Source: Bacteroidota bacterium
GTDB taxonomy: Bacteria; Bacteroidota; Bacteroidia; Chitinophagales; Chitinophagaceae
Assembly (NCBI GenBank): GCA_023386855.1
Contig: JAEWIW010000271.1
Location: 1-5,946 of the forward strand
Length of the DNA: 5,946 nucleotides
Direction: 5' to 3'
Under the pieces are notes generated by a model. That model saw only the letters and a list, made by a program, of their open reading frames with translations, did no database searches and had not been told where the DNA came from. The position numbers and the translations under genes were made by a program. Of the stretch, positions 5,160-5,946 are shown one piece after another. Every line of letters begins with the position of its first letter. The first letter of the stretch is position 1.

Positions 5160-5946
5160 TTACATCACCTCCATAACATTCTGTGAGCCTTCAGCTTCTC
5201 CTTTCATGTTCTTGCGTTTCAATATACTCATATCAATCTGTCCAAAGCGGAAGGAAAAATTCAACCTGAACATGGGAACATCGTTCAATTGACTGCTTTC
5301 CTGTATATAATACTGGCTTATGGTATATTGTTCATATTTACGCGTTCCAAACACGTCATTGACGCTAAAAGTTATTGAAGCAGCATTATTCTTCAGGAAG
5401 CTTTTTTGCAAGGCTAGGTCAATTCCATAATTGGCCCTGAAATAACCCTGTGCAGCACTTTGTGCAGGCCCGCTCATCGGTCCACCTTCCATTTCACCTC
5501 CCTGGTCAACTGGTAAATTGGTTTTCGACTGGTAAGTTCCTGACAACTGTATCTTAAAATTTTTCGGAAGTTTAAAGTTGTTGTTCATTTTCGCAAACCA
5601 ACTCCATCTTGCATCCGGGGAAGCGCCATCAATATTTACAATATTGATCCTTGCATTATATAGGTTAACGTTCGTATTCATATCCCACCATTTTGTAAAA
5701 GTATTCTGTGAGGTAATCTCTGCCCCAATTGTACGACTGGAATTGGCATTCATAAAAGTTGAAACAGGACGCTTAACTCCATTATCCAGGCCGATGGTAT
5801 CCAGGTACCTGGTGATAAGATCTGTAGTATACTTATAATAAACCGAAGCCATAAATGTATTGTTACCTTGAAAGTTCTTTGTATAACTGGCTTCAATGGA
5901 ATGGGTGAATTCGGGGCGCAGCGCAGCATTCCCCCTGGCCCAGCTC
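5160..5946 (-). CDS. Outer membrane beta-barrel family protein (TonB-receptor-like), N-terminus off the window
   Basis: The C-terminal 261 residues are visible and the frame stays open to the right edge. A Met codon at 5852 lies inside the barrel and is not the true start, because the upstream in-frame sequence ARGNAALRPEFTHSIEASY carries the GN..L.PE motif typical of Bacteroidota outer membrane beta-barrel proteins (OMP_b-brl_3 group). Alternating polar/aromatic strands follow, such as ASVYYKYTTDLITRYL and KWWDMNTNVNLYNARI, and a last strand MFRLNFSFRFGQ is followed by a hydrophilic tail (KRKNMKGEAEGSQ). Complete members are about 800 residues with a carboxypeptidase-regulatory-like domain and a plug, so most of the protein is off the window. 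Whether it transports anything is not known for most of this family. The gene ends at TAA 5162-5160, directly against the heme oxygenase stop. Confidence 0.92.
   Translation of the reverse strand, partial: SWARGNAALRPEFTHSIEASYTKNFQGNNTFMASVYYKYTTDLITRYLDTIGLDNGVKRPVSTFMNANSSRTIGAEITSQNTFTKWWDMNTNVNLYNARINIVNIDGASPDARWSWFAKMNNNFKLPKNFKIQLSGTYQSKTNLPVDQGGEMEGGPMSGPAQSAAQGYFRANYGIDLALQKSFLKNNAASITFSVNDVFGTRKYEQYTISQYYIQESSQLNDVPMFRLNFSFRFGQIDMSILKRKNMKGEAEGSQNVMEVM

Noticed and set aside
5578..5838. 86-codon plus-strand open frame
   Set aside because: It is antisense to the beta-barrel gene, which has clear family motifs on the minus strand.
5160..5852. Outer membrane protein starting at the Met codon at 5852
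   Set aside because: The in-frame sequence upstream of 5852 continues the barrel with a GN..L.PE motif to the window edge, so the gene is truncated by the window and does not start there.
1..5946. CRISPR array, insertion sequence or prophage
   Set aside because: No regularly spaced repeats, transposase, terminal inverted repeats or phage genes were found.

Overview
The window looks like chromosome from a Bacteroidota, most likely a Chitinophagaceae-type bacterium. The evidence is a SusC/RagA-type TonB-linked receptor, an outer membrane beta-barrel family protein with a GN..L.PE motif, starts without Shine-Dalgarno sequences, two perfect copies of the Bacteroidota -7 promoter box TAnnTTTG, and a tRNA gene without an encoded CCA. 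The genus is inferred from protein style only.

Layout. Positions 1-2366 (minus) hold the N-terminal 788 residues of a SusC-like receptor; its C-terminus, and a SusD partner if there is one, lie off the left edge. Positions 2367-2702 are non-coding: they contain several inverted repeats in what is probably the receptor's leader, then a good promoter and a leader hairpin facing a CAT-anticodon tRNA (2703-2776) with its own intrinsic terminator. Positions 2880-4460 (minus) hold three closely spaced genes, in transcription order a single-domain response regulator, a TRIC/UPF0126 membrane protein and a methionine-rich membrane-anchored DUF305 protein. Gaps of 33 and 18 bases suggest an operon, though a weak internal promoter is possible. 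Divergent from them across 126 bases is a biliverdin-producing heme oxygenase (4587-5159, plus) with a near-perfect promoter. It converges with no spacer on an outer membrane beta-barrel protein (5160-5946, minus) whose N-terminus is off the right edge.

How the genes may work together. The SusC-like receptor would import a glycan or other large nutrient. Heme oxygenase next to a small receiver protein resembles the accessory part of a bacteriophytochrome locus (biliverdin supply plus output receiver), but no phytochrome gene is visible. TRIC plus DUF305 suggests cation or metal homeostasis. No clearly new system is evident. The most notable points are the heme oxygenase/receiver/TRIC/DUF305 cluster, the methionine-rich DUF305 protein, and the structured leaders around the tRNA and the receptor gene.
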